Source: Bipolaris cookei
Taxonomy: Eukaryota > Ascomycota > Dothideomycetes > Pleosporales > Pleosporaceae
Length of the DNA stretch: 64,000 nt
Direction of reading: 5' to 3'
Assembly: GCA_002286855.1 (NCBI GenBank)
Contig: NRSV01000003.1
Location: forward strand, 107,277-171,276
The position numbers and the translations under genes are program-made. The notes beneath the pieces were generated by a model. The model had not been told where the DNA came from. It saw only the letters and a program-made list of their open reading frames with translations, and made no database searches. Positions 1 through 12,200 of this stretch are shown here, one piece after another (positions within the stretch are counted from its first letter, which is position 1; each line of letters starts with the position of its first letter).

Positions 1-525
1 GTGCAACGCCGACACCTGGCTGGAGAGACCACCAAATGACGATGCAATGGTGTTGAACTCTACCTGCTTCAATCCGGGTGGAGACTTGGATTGCGACAGA
101 TCTTGATGCACCATGTAATCTGATCGGAAAAGCCCTAACGAGAGGTCTTGTACGTAGCCTTTTTTTTTGACCTCGAGATGGGTATGCCATAGCTTTGCAA
201 CAAAGTCGTCTATATCCAAAAGCTGTTCCACAATGCTCTTCAACCATGATTCGTCCCTTGCGATTGCCGAGTATAACTCGTTATAAGCCTTTTGTATGGC
301 TAGTCCCTGCTCGAAACAAGAGCGTGGGAAAAGACTAGGGAACAAGGTGACCGGAGCTGTGCTTGCCAATACACCTGACGGGTCCTGCGAGGGATTGACG
401 AACGAGGGCGCGGGACGCACCGCTAGTCCATGCGCTATGGACCAGTCCTTGAGATTCTCCAGCAGGTACTGCTCCTCCTCCTGAGATAACTTTGGCGGGT
501 ACTCTGCACTCGCTATAGAGGCCAT
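1..525 (-). CDS. GSH2: Glutathione synthetase, N-terminal part (cut by window edge)
   Basis: ATP-dependent ligase that joins gamma-glutamylcysteine and glycine, the second step of cytosolic glutathione synthesis. Reading the minus strand from the ATG at 525 gives 175 codons with no stop down to base 1. The protein has the eukaryotic GSH synthetase blocks in order: a PVTLFPSLFP segment near residue 55, LFRSDYM near 135, and EFNTIASSFGGL near 160, which lies in the substrate-binding region. Human and yeast enzymes are about 475-490 residues, so roughly the first third is here. No intron is needed in the visible part. The gene is divergent from the gene starting at 954. The identification rests on these blocks and is secure; the C-terminal ATP-grasp half is outside the window. 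Confidence 0.93.
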   Translation of the reverse strand, partial: MASIASAEYPPKLSQEEEQYLLENLKDWSIAHGLAVRPAPSFVNPSQDPSGVLASTAPVTLFPSLFPRSCFEQGLAIQKAYNELYSAIARDESWLKSIVEQLLDIDDFVAKLWHTHLEVKKKGYVQDLSLGLFRSDYMVHQDLSQSKSPPGLKQVEFNTIASSFGGLSSQVSALH

Positions 526-953
526 GGCTGATGATACGATTCGGATTGTTGTGGAGAGTTGGATGGATTGCTGGAGAAAGTACTTCTTGAGAAACTTACA
601 AATGCAGCCGGCGCTAAAGCGATGGTCTCATCTGCCCCGCTGCAGTCGCGAAACGCACTTTGCTTACATCACTCGAAAGGTGAAGAACGCCTTGTCTAGC
701 AATATTTATGTGTGATACTGGGCGTCTAATGCTCTTGCCCTTGAGTACCCCTCCTGTGTTCTCACTGCGCCGCTTGTAATATATGCACTTACCCCTCCTC
801 GCGCTGTCACATGACCGCGTGTGTCCAGGTACGTAGCGACAAAACGGCGCGATTCACATCATTGGGCGCACGCCACGCTGATACTTACCCTCACGTCTTT
901 TACCTTAGTCTCAACAACACCTTGACATCCATACGTATTCTCAAAAAACCAAA
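526..953. promoter_or_regulatory. Intergenic region between divergent genes (GSH2 / unknown gene)
   Basis: 428 bases separate the start codons of the minus-strand GSH2 and the plus-strand gene at 954, so both promoters must lie here. Short open frames are present but show no family resemblance. No specific operator was recognised. Confidence 0.5.
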
Positions 954-2891
954 ATGTCCATTAATGATCCTTGGCTATGGAGTGTAGACGAGCTAGTCGC
1001 CAACCTATGTCACTCAACCACGCTATTCACGAATGCACGGCAGCCTGACACTAACATTCCCGATAGCCCAGCTCTTGAAACAGAGCTGCGAGCGCAGAAA
1101 ACAACAGGAAAGGCGCTGCTTACTTCATTTGGAATGCAAGAAGTAGTAATTACAAATAAACTAAACATACCCCATATAAGTCAGCGGTTTGCTCTATTCT
1201 CAGTAATAGAACTGCTTCGACAAGATTCACATGGCTACTATAACCAGCATACCGCCAATGCGGGTGTAGCACCGCTCAATAACAACACCCCAAATGCTTC
1301 GCCAATTGCACCAATCACTCGAATCCTACATACATCGTCCAATCAACGGGGGACTGAACAAAAACGAAGCAGAGTTGAGATTTTCCCAGTCGAACCAGTG
1401 CGTCAAGCACCGCAGACGCAGACGCATCATACATCAAACGATTTTGATCATCTTCTACGATGGCAAAATACAACTGAAGACGACAATGTGATTGACTTTG
1501 CCGCTGAAGACAGTCAAGAGGACGAAGATTCTATTGGCGCAGATGGAGAAGATGAAGATATAGACGGTCCACACGAACCTGACGAGTTAGAAGAACCATC
1601 AAGCCGAACCAAGCTTCCTTCTGAGGAAATCATCGATATCATTAACGAGTGCATCGATGCCTACAGCAAATCCTGGAAACCAAATACAGGCGTCCTGCGC
1701 GGCGAGGAAGTCGTCTACGATGTCGACGCCATGTGGGACGAGGCAGAAGCCTCGGGACAGAGAAAAAATCTTGTGCGAAAGTACGAGACAGATTATGCAT
1801 ACTATAGCCATAGACTCGACAAACTGTGTGATGAGATCCTTAAGTCTGCTGGAAACAACCCCGTAAGTGAATGTTCTTGTAAACGACTAAAGGTAGACTG
1901 ACATTAAGCTACCATCTAGAATGACGTACGCAAGCAATGTCGCAATCTTGAGACTACGATCGAGGCAATGGAGCTGGCCGGTTGGCTAAGGGATATATAC
2001 CAACTGGAGCCTATCGATAGCGATGACGAGCTTGCAAGCTCAGCCGACAATACTAGCAAGGCATCATTACCAAGATCCCAGGCTGTTACAACCACTGAGA
2101 TTATGAATCTGGACACGTCGCCCGAACCTTCGAAAATAGGAGAGGCAGTATCGACTGTGGAAAAGCCTGATCAAGATGTGGCTGAAGGTGCTGGGAATTT
2201 ATTGAGCCACCAGAGGCGGACATTAACACCGGACTTCATCCTTCGTGATATTGCTGAGAATTCCTCGAGTCACCAAAGGCAGTCGTTCTCACCCGAGTTG
2301 GCCATCACCCACAGCATAGAGCCTGTAGCCAACAAGCACTGTGGCTCTCTTTATCCCAGTGGCCCTCGGCACACGCCTGTTCTCCGAAGATATGGAGACG
2401 ACCCCGAAAACGCTTCGATCAGTTCGGTGCGCCGCTGGAGATGGCAAGACCTGATTGAGCATCTTGACCGCAAGCGTATCGTTTCCAAAACCATTTTTGA
2501 AATGAATGCTAGCGATCGCGAGTCGGTTCGCACCCGCGTTCAGCTCATTAGCAAGATGAGTTTGTTGAGGGAAATCGCAGCGTGCGTCAACATGTTGTGG
2601 AGAGGAGAATCGAAACTGCAGGGCGTGCTCCCTCGAGATATGGCCAAAATTACCAGCTTTACCAGCCTGTTTCTGTCGTGGTGGTTCTGTAGGAACTATT
2701 TTAATGAACCAAACGCATCTACAGCAGACCTAGAAGAGCTCAAGTTTTGTATGGAGGACGGATCTGCCGGAACATCTGCCTTCTACGACTACCTTCGTTT
2801 AATTATGGAAACAACCTTTAGCAAACAAGCTCTACAGCATCCTGACCAACCGTCAAAGGCTGAGATAATTGAGATATCGGACGACGACTAA
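954..2891 (+). CDS. Uncharacterised fungal protein, two exons, acidic middle and SUMO-interaction-like tail
   Basis: Exons 954-1862 and 1920-2891 are joined over a 57-nt GT-AG intron (GTAAGT donor, GACTGAC branch, CTAG acceptor), phase 0, giving 626 residues. The intron is a multiple of three but contains an in-frame stop, so it must be spliced. The N-terminus has a PWLWSVDELVANLC stretch seen in a class of poorly known ascomycete proteins. Residues about 180-225 are strongly acidic (D/E runs). The middle holds a repeated SHQR-x(5)-P motif (SHQRRTLTP and SHQRQSFSP). A Trp-rich helical region (RRWRWQDLIEHLD ... LFLSWWFC) follows from about residue 465. The chain ends in IIEISDDD, which resembles a SUMO-interaction motif. 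A nuclear role is a guess from the acidic tract and tail; I do not recognise a catalytic domain. Confidence 0.75.
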
Positions 2892-3723
2892 GGACATGCA
2901 GTTGACTGACTAGCATGCTGTCTAGTGTCTTTTCATGTCCGGCGTGGTATGTCATCGGGGCGCATCTAGGCCTCGGCAGGCATACATGATGCCGATGCGG
3001 TGAATATCGCATTACACACGGCGCATCTCGGCAGTGTTACTAGCTGCTAGCCCGCTCGCACTTCACACACGCTTAATTCAGCAGGATTTATGAGCGTCGG
3101 CAAGCTGATAGGTAGTACATAGTATGTATGTAGAGTGCGACCAAAATTTGCTGCTCACGTAAGAATGGGTTCCATATTTCTGCAGACTTGAGATAAGATC
3201 GGGGTCCGAGACGTGGGGATACTAATCACGTGGTTTGCACGTTTTCACATAGATGTTCACCGAGATACAGGGTCCCATGTTTACTCATGAGCTTTTCTGG
3301 AACTTTTACGTGGAGCCGCTGGCGAAAGAATTTGACAAGTTACGGGTAGGGGCTCCGGCAACGGAAGCCATGGGCCAGGCCCGGGACCCCTCATGCGTAC
3401 ATTCTCACAGAATAACAAGGCCGGTAATATAAACGGTATTCTCATAGTGACGCTTATTAACCCCCGGGCTGGAATCCTAGCGCGACGGGCCAATCATGGC
3501 TGTTTTAATTGATGTGGATGACCGGCATTCCCTGGCTCCGCGCTATTACCGCATGTAACTCATCTTTCGGGATTGACACATTTTCAGAACAGTCCTCCCG
3601 CTCTTTCTTTCCCACTCTTTCTTTCCCACTCTTCTCTCCAACCCTGACTTCAGCACAAAAATACATATATACAAATCCTCATCGCATCCTCTTGCAGATT
3701 CACGCCCCGCGTAATCAACCACC
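2892..3723. other. Intergenic region with HEM1 promoter
   Basis: 832 bases between the unknown gene and HEM1. No protein-like frame was found. The last 150 bases before the HEM1 start are pyrimidine-rich (repeated CTTTC / TTCCCACTC), which is typical of strongly expressed fungal genes. A CCAAT box is listed separately. Confidence 0.5.
3490..3494 (+). promoter_or_regulatory. CCAAT box upstream of HEM1
   Basis: A CCAAT pentamer lies 230 bases before the HEM1 start codon. The fungal CCAAT-binding (Hap) complex is known to link iron and heme status to heme-pathway genes. Assignment to HEM1 is by position only. Confidence 0.35.
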
Positions 3724-5644
3724 ATGGAGGCTCTTTTGCGCCAGTCAAAGTCCATGTGTCCGTTCCTTCACAAGACGTCACCCGCCACGCTGCGCTCCCT
3801 CTCCACCACCACGGCTGCCGCTGCCCGCCATGAAGTGTCGCCTGGCGCTGGCAGCATGTCGAATCTCCAGGTGCTCGCTCGCCGCTGCCCCATCATGGGT
3901 AAGGCACTTGCTGTGCAGACTGCCCGCAATGGCAACAATGCACTAGCCGGCGCTTTCGGCGGTGTGCGTGCTTACCACTCGCGTGTGAACCGGGCAAGAC
4001 TCCATACGACAGCGTCCAAGGAGGCTCAGGCTATTGATATTGAGAATCTGAGAGGCCAGAAGGGTATGCATGTTTGCAAGAGAATACATGACATCAACAA
4101 GCTAACGCAGCACAGGCCTGGCTCCGTTCCCCCACGCACCCCTCAAACCTGTTGTTAGCAAGCCTTCCAACTTTGCCGCCCCTGTTGCTTCTAAGGGCTC
4201 CAAGTTCGACTACGAAGGCTTCTACCAAAACGAACTTGAGAAAAAGCACAAGGACAAGTCGTACCGATACTTCAACAATATCAACCGTCTGGCCAAGGAG
4301 TTTCCTCGTGCGCACAAGGAATCAGCCGAGGACAAGGTGACGGTATGGTGCTCCAACGACTACCTGGGCATGGGCCGCAACCCACATGTGCTCAAGACCA
4401 TGCATGAAACGCTGGACACGTATGGAGCGGGTGCCGGAGGCACTAGGAACATCTCGGGTCACAACAAGCACGCCGTGGCGCTGGAGAACACAATCGCAAA
4501 GCTGCACTCCAAGGAGGCCGCGCTTGTCTTTTCTTCGTGCTATGTAGCCAACGATGCGACGCTGGCAACTTTGGGCAGTAAATTGCCCAATTGCGTCATT
4601 CTCTCAGACAGCCTAAACCACGCTTCTATGATCCAGGGCATTCGCCACTCTGGCGCAAAGAAGATGGTATTTAAGCACAACGATGTTGCAGATCTTGAAG
4701 CAAAGCTGCAGTCAATTCCGGCAGAGTATCCCAAGATCATTGCATTTGAGAGTGTATACAGCATGTGCGGATCCATTGGTCCTATTGAGGAAATCTGCGA
4801 TCTTGCCGAAAAATATGGCGCGATCACCTTTTTGGATGAAGTCCATGCTGTAGGCATGTACGGACCACACGGCGCTGGCGTTGCGGAGCATCTGGATTAT
4901 GAGGCACACAAGGCAGGCCGACCCCAAGGCACGTTTCAGGATCGCGTGGACATTATCACTGGTACGCTCGGAAAGGCATATGGCACTGTTGGCGGCTATA
5001 TTGCAGGCTCTTCTAAGCTAGTTGATACGATTAGGTCGCTCGCTCCCGGCTTCATATTCACTACCTCGCTGCCACCCGCAACCATGGCCGGTGCTCAGAC
5101 TGCTATTGAATACCAGGCAAACTACCAAGGTGACAGGCGCCTGCAGCAACTGCACACTCGAGCAGTCAAGGATGCACTGAACGCCAAGGACATTCCCGTC
5201 ATCCCGAACCCTAGCCACATTGTACCCGTGCTTGTTGGTAACGCTGAGATTGCCAGAAAGGCGTCGGATATGCTTTTGGAGGATTGGGGCATCTACGTGC
5301 AGGCGATCAACTACCCTACCGTTCCAGTCGGTCAAGAGCGCCTTCGCATCACGCCCACGCCTGGCCATGTCCGCGAGTACCGGGAGCATCTGGTCGAAGC
5401 TATTGATGCCGTGTGGACACAGCTTGGAATCAAGCGCACCAGCGAGTGGGCTGCCGAGGGCGGCTTCATTGGCGTGGGCGAAGCTGATAAGACCAAGGAA
5501 GCTCCTCTCTGGACAGACGAGCAGCTTGGCCTTGTTGATGTCATCCGCGAGATGAAGGCCGGCCAGGGCGCGACTGGTGTGCTCGAAGCTGTGCTTGAGC
5601 ACGAGCGCAAGGCCACGGCCCAGACTGTTGCAGCCGTAGCATAG
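3724..5644 (+). CDS. HEM1: 5-aminolevulinate synthase, mitochondrial
   Basis: PLP enzyme that condenses glycine and succinyl-CoA to 5-aminolevulinate, the first and controlled step of heme synthesis, in the mitochondrial matrix. Exons 3724-4063 and 4116-5644 (52-nt intron) give 622 residues. The first ~100 residues form a basic, Ser/Arg/Ala-rich presequence with two Cys-Pro heme-regulatory-type motifs (SMCPF near residue 12 and RRCPIM near 55). The core shows VWCSNDYLGMG, GTRNISG, DEVHAVGMYG and the PLP-lysine motif TGTLGKAYG (Lys about 400). The reading frame in exon 2 begins before the first in-frame GTG/ATG, so the intron is required to attach the presequence. THO2 follows on the same strand 556 bases downstream. 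Length and motifs fit the family, so this call is firm. Confidence 0.96.
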
Positions 5645-6200
5645 ACGCACATATATTTTTGTGTATATGGTGACGATGGTCTGGTCGCTCGTTTGTACAG
5701 TTTGAGACCTGAATAGCTTAAGATGATGGCTTAAAAGCGCAGCGCAATACAATTGTCATTTGTCTGCATAGATACTGTTCCATGATATGCGTGTGTGTTA
5801 TTATTTGTGCATGTGGCGGTGTGCACGGTAGTGGTGATGATGAATTGCGGTGATACAATAGGCAGCGGCGCAGACAAAGAGTCGAGGTGAATGAATGCAC
5901 GGTCGGAAGCTAGCGGAGCTCGCGATGTCTTGAGCCTGTGCAAGTTCCAGACACGCTTTCATCATCAACCCGCGCCCACCGCAACGCGACTTTCGCCCTC
6001 CTGCTCTGGCCCTGCCCACCAACCTGGACCCGCGCTTCTTCTCCAGTCTCTGTATTGCTCATTGACTGCATAGCACGCGCGCGCCAACGTCAACTACGCA
6101 TTGTAGAGCTAGCACTCTCACGAGCAACCACCGCATGCTCGCCTCATATTTTATCAACCCCCAGTTCGCGCCGGTCTCTCGATCCTGAGAGGGTACCACC
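5645..6200. other. Intergenic region, HEM1 3' end and THO2 promoter
   Basis: 556 bases. It should hold the HEM1 3' UTR and, in its second half, a C-rich leader before the THO2 start (CACC-ATGG context at 6201). Long frames here on both strands are low-complexity and look like shadows. Nothing else was recognised. Confidence 0.5.
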
Positions 6201-9200
6201 ATGGCTCCCCCGCCAAAGCGAAAGCGACCTGACCGCACTTACTCACAGGATGACGACCGCACCGGCCGTCCGTCGCCGCATCGCCCGCAGAACATGGTAC
6301 TCGCGCATAACCAGCAGCAAACCAACAGCCCACGCGGCGGAGGCGGAGCTGGTAGGCGGCCCAGCAGAAACAATGGCCGCGGTGGCTCCAGCGTGCCCCA
6401 GAGCCCCAACGTCTCGCATGCATCGCCGCCTGCCATGTCGCCCACCAGCAATACTTCCTTCACACCAGCCAGGCCGCCTCAGCCAATACCGTCCACTCCT
6501 GTGCGCCCTGCTGCCCCTGCGCAGCCCTCGAGACCCACGACGCCGCGCCAGGTGCCTGAGAGCAATGAGTACCTGACACCAGATCGGGTCGCTCGTTGGA
6601 ATGGCGATGCACGCGACGCCGTGGTGCAGACTGCTTTGTCTGCCCAGCGCGAGGGCAATGTACTCACCCTATCAGTAATATTCCACGAAATCATCGAGGC
6701 GTCCGTAAACCATGTCCTGGATGCCGGCGAGTTGGGCTCCATGGTGCGGGACATTTTATCAGTACCGACCGACGACGACATTGACTCAACATCGACATTC
6801 CTTGATACGTTGAGTTCATTCACGCATGATGAGAGCAAGCAGGCGGTTGTACGGCAAATGCTTGTTGCCACCAGCATCGACGTTTCACGCATGCGCTCCG
6901 AGCTCGAGAACGACCTCTTGAAGTCGCTGGGTCTGGTTCGCGATAGTTTTGGCAAGATGGCTGTTCGCAAAGCCACCCACGCACTGTACCGGCAATCCAA
7001 CTACAACCTTCTGCGCGAAGAGACCGAGGGCTACTCGAAGCTGATGACCGAATATTTCACCACGGTGAACAGCGAACCACCAAACCAGGAAGTCGTGAGC
7101 GAGACCTACCAACGGGTAAACGCCCTCATTGGCGCTTTCGACTTGGATATTGGACGAGTCCTCGATGTGACACTCGATGTGTTTGCCAATCTTCTAGTCA
7201 AACACGGTAGATTCTTCGTCAAGCTGTTACGGACGAGCGCATGGTGGCCCGAGCTACGCGGTTTCGACAATATCGAATGGGAGGAACCCGAGGTTCCCAC
7301 GCTTCCGCGCTGGGCTGAGCCGGTCTCCAAGCTCTGGTATTATTCGGATGAAGAGAAGGAAGAGCAGCTGCGACTACGCGAGTCCCGAGACCGAAAGTTC
7401 TGGCAACGTGTAGGCGAGCTGGGCGATCGGGCAGGCGTTCAGGCATTCTTTGAGCTTGGTGCACGCCGTGTTATTTCGAACAACCGACAGCCGGACCAAA
7501 CACTACCCGCCGAAGGTGCATCGCTCTCCAAGCAGCAAGCAACTCGAAAATGGGCAGACGAATGGATGACGCAAACCAAGACTCTCCCCCCCTCTGGAAA
7601 CGACATCGCAGCACAACTTCTTGGCTTCAAGCTTCGTTTCTATGCCTCTGACGTCCGCGATGCTTCAGACGTCCTCCCTGAGAACCTCATGTATCTAATC
7701 GCGCTCTTAATCAAGATTGGATTCATTTCCATTCTCGACCTGTATCCACATCTATACCCATTGGAGGAGGATATGGCTGCGCACAAGGAGAAGCTTCTGA
7801 AGGCTAAGAAGGAAAAAGAGGACAAGGAACGCGGTGCAGTTTCTAATGCGTTGACTATGGCTGGCGCATTACCTGACGATACACCTGGACAACCTGTCGT
7901 CTCCCGTCTGAGGGATGCTGAAAACAAATCAAAACCGGACACTGGAAGAAATACACCTGTAAACTCCGACGAGCCTACAGAAAAGAAGAAAGACCTCCCC
8001 GAGCCAACGGATCAGAAATATACGCTTCTGAAAAGTCTGCTGTGTATTGGCGCGCTACCAGAAGCATTATTCATCCTTGGACGCCATGCCTGGTTCCTGG
8101 AAGTTTATCCTGAGCTTCAGGACCTCATCTTCCGTTTGGCCCACCACTCCGTGAGCAAGATGTACGAAGCATCAAAACCTATGCCGTTTGAAGAGCCCGC
8201 CATTTCTATGAAAGGATCAAGTGTACGTGGCCCTCAGAGGCCTAGCGACTTCGTTCCTCGACGAACTCTTCGATGGGCCAAACCTGACCAGAAGGATTCT
8301 GATGGAGGCGTTGATTACAAGTTCTATTGGGAAGACTGGGTTGACAATGTCCCTGTGTGCCAAGAAGTAGGCGACGTGATCAAGCTTTGTACCAGTCTTT
8401 TAGGCTTGGTCGGAGCCGAGTGCGGCAGGGATACTGTGCTCCTGACAAAGATCATACGCATCGGCAAGCGAAATCTAACTGATAACCCCTCAGAAGAGAA
8501 CCAGAAACGATGGATCAACTTTTCAGCCACCTTTATCGCGCCTGCGGTATCCTTCACCGGCAGGAACCCTGGGATAATCAATGAGGTGTGGGACCTCTTC
8601 AAACATTTCGACACCGCCACTCGATACACCATTTACCAACAATGGTTCAACGGGATGCTCAAGCCAGCCAGCAAGAGGGCTTTTGAACAAGTCCGCGACG
8701 AGACCAAAAAGACAATGAGCCGTATTTCTGCTACCAATACGAAGGAGTATGGCCGTAAAATTGCCAAAATTTCGTACGCCAGCCCTGGATGGGTCTTCAA
8801 GACAACAGTCAAGCAACTAGTCAACTACCCCAATATGATTACTGCTTTGGTGGAGTGCAGCCGATATCTCACCTTGCTCGGATACGACGTCTTAACCTGG
8901 ACCTTGGTTACATACCTTCTCAGCCCCGATAAAGGCTCGCATCAGGACGATGGCATGCTATCTGCCCCTTGGCTCAAGAACATTGCTACCTTCGTTGGCA
9001 AAGCTTACGCAAAGTACCATTTGATGGACCCGGTTCCAATACTGCAACTCACCATGCGCCAACTCTTAATTGCGGAAGGTGAGCTCTACATGTTGGATGT
9101 GCTTGAGCAGATGGTCAAGTCTATGGGTGGAATCAGCCTCAGCGGATCCGTCTCCGAGGCAATGACCCTAGCCCTCTGTGCTGGGCCGGCGCTTCGAACC

Positions 9201-12200
9201 TTTACTTTGCAGCATCGCTTGGCGGATTATCGACACTTGGCTGGTTCTTCTGCGCGACGTTTGGTTAGATGCCTGAAAGAGACAGGTTTGGGACCACAGA
9301 TTCTTATTGCACTTGCGCAGCATGTGGAGGCTTACGTTCACCGTGTCGATCAGCAAGATGTTCCCGACAAGCCGGTTCTCTTCAACGTTGACAAGCTTCG
9401 CTCCAACCTCCTTCAGTATCTGGAGCTCCTCCGAGCATACGTTACCGTGGATGACTTCGACGCCATCTTCCCGCCTCTCATCGAGATGATGTCTGATTTC
9501 AACATCGAGCCAGATGTTGCCTTCACCATTGCTCGCGCAAGTATAGCGGCCAAGGCTAATGAGTTCCGAGCTGATCAACGCGCGAAACTCATTGCCAACA
9601 CGCAGTCAAATGGCGATGCTTCTATGACAGGCATCGAAGAGGATTCAGCCACAAACGGCGCTAAAGCCGAAGTAACAGCTACCGAGTCAACAAAGACGAG
9701 CGAAGATGTCGAAATGGCAGATACAGATCCATCTGCCGTCTCGAAGAGCCTTTCATTACCTGAAATTCCAAACGCAGAAATCGAGCGCTTGGCAACCCAG
9801 CTCCAAGAAAAGTTACCCGCTAAGTTTGGTAACCACCCATGTTTGTCATACTATGTCACCTTTTGGCAACTTTCTCTGCCAGATGTCGACATTGGGGGAA
9901 TCGATCAACAGTACAAAGAGACGATTGAATACTTCGAGCGGCAGTTGCCTGCCCCAGTCCCTGACCGCCGTGGCTATCGATCCAACGTTCCGAAGGCGGA
10001 AACCGATGCCGCACGACGGGCAAAGCATGAAATTCCTAAACTCAAGGAAGAAAGACAAAACGTTACACAAGCCAACACCGCGACACAAGACAGCCTCAGG
10101 GCTGAGCTCAAGGGATGGTTTGCCGGTGTACCAATGATTGGTCCACAGTGTGATGCGTTGCACAATGCTTTGCTTCAAGACTGCTTCGTTCCACGCAGCC
10201 GCATGTCGCTGGAAGACGCGCAATATGCCTCGTCCATGCTCATGTTCATGCATAGCTCAGGCGTTCCTGGATTTCGCATGAGTAGACTATTGGACGTCCT
10301 CTTCACTACCAACAGACTTACATGCATTATCAGCATGTATACCGAAGCAGAGTCATTGTCTTTTGGTCGATTCCTTAGTGACATACTTCGTGAGCTACAA
10401 GCTTGGCACGAGAACAAGGACGATGCGTACGCCAAGAACGCACAAGGAACAGAAAAGAACCTCCCTGGTTTTGGAAGGAGTTATGATGCCAATGGGAACG
10501 CCACAAGTTTCTTTACGTACGATCAGTTTTGCATGGTGTTGTTCAAGTGGCACAAGGCGCTTACTACTGCGCTGAAGACTTGTCTTGAGACTGGCCGCTA
10601 CATGCAGATGCGCAATGCTATCAACGTTTTGCATGCTCTGGGTAACAACTTCCCCAAGGTTCAGAGCTTGGGTACAGAGCTGAAGCAGACAATCGAACAT
10701 CTGAGCAAGAACGAGGAGAGGGGTGACCTCAAGAAATCATTGGAATCGGTCCTGGGTCCTATTACTAAGGGTGAGAAGTCATGGCAGGAGGACCATGTAT
10801 TCCGTAATGTAAGTCCACTTAATTTGCTGATTATCCGACGGCGAACTGACGCAACCCAGGTACCCGCACCAACGTCTGTTCCTGGAAGTACGACCAATGC
10901 TAGTGACAAGGCTGCGGCGGAAAACAGGAAGCCTTCACAAACACAGGACACAAAGCTCAATGCATCTGCACCTGCTTTCAAGCCAACTCCCGAACCGTAA
11001 GTGAAGTATTGACACCGCCATTCCCAGTAATGAGACTGATCGCCCCTCTTAGAAACGGAGCCCAGCAAACCTCTCTACGAGACATGGACGACAACACATC
11101 GAAGCGTAATGCTTCAACACCCGGAACTCCTGCGCCCTCAAGAGAAAGAGACCCGATCAATCCCACGTCTAGACACTCTGAGGCTCAGCCATCTACTCCC
11201 TCTCAACAACAGGAGCTGGTAATGGGTAGATCTGCCCCTAAGCCGGGTCCTCCCATGTACCCGTCATCTGTACCACAAAGACCAGATGGTAGAAACATGC
11301 CCATGCAATCCGCCACGGCTGGAAGACCATCGCATGCTTTGCCATCACGGCCGGACTCACAGCCATCGAGGGCACGACAATCAGAACGTCCTGTTATGGA
11401 TCGGCCGCCAGAAGCTGCGCATAGCCGTTACGACAACCGAGGTCCTCCACAGAATGACTATGGTCGACTGGACCGTCCCGGAGACGTCGGACGTCACCGT
11501 GAGCCATCTCCTGGTCGTCGTGGGCGAATGCCTGATGGTAGGACTCCTGAAAGGATACCTCCTACGGCCGAACACCGAGAATGGTCTGGCAGAGAGCGCG
11601 ACTATGACGACCGCGTTTTGCGCGCACCGCTACGAGATACACGGGCGCCACCAGTTCGACCACCACCCACCTGGGATGCGCGCGATGCCAGAGACCCTCG
11701 AGATCAACGTGAGCGTTCTGACCCTCGCATGCACCCTGTACCTCTAGCGATGGAGACTCGTCGGATGTCGTCTTCCACCTCATTGAGTAATGAATATCGA
11801 CGAGAGGTTCCGCCAGCCAATGTTCCTTACGGTATGGAACAGAATGACAGGCCTCAACGGCTGCTCCAGGCGCCGATATCGGCTAAGGAGGAGCCCACGG
11901 TTAATCCCGCTCGTGCTGCCCTCATCAATCAAGTTGAGCATGGCAGACACGAAGCACCGAGGCCTGACCGCGACAGTCGTCGGGAGCGTGATTCTCGTTT
12001 GAATTCTCCTCGTCATGGCGATGATAGGCGCGGGGAAGATCGTCGAATGGAGGAGCGCTTGCCTGGCTATCATGGACGCAGCGACATGCCGCGTGAACAT
12101 CGAGATGACCGCTCCCTACCTCTACCACCCAGCAATCGAGACCGACGGGATGAATTGGGATCGGGCGCACCTACAGGACCGCGTGGCGGACGCAACGATC

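Noticed and set aside
5018..5752. 244-codon minus-strand frame opposite HEM1
   Set aside because: Shadow of a highly conserved coding exon on the other strand.
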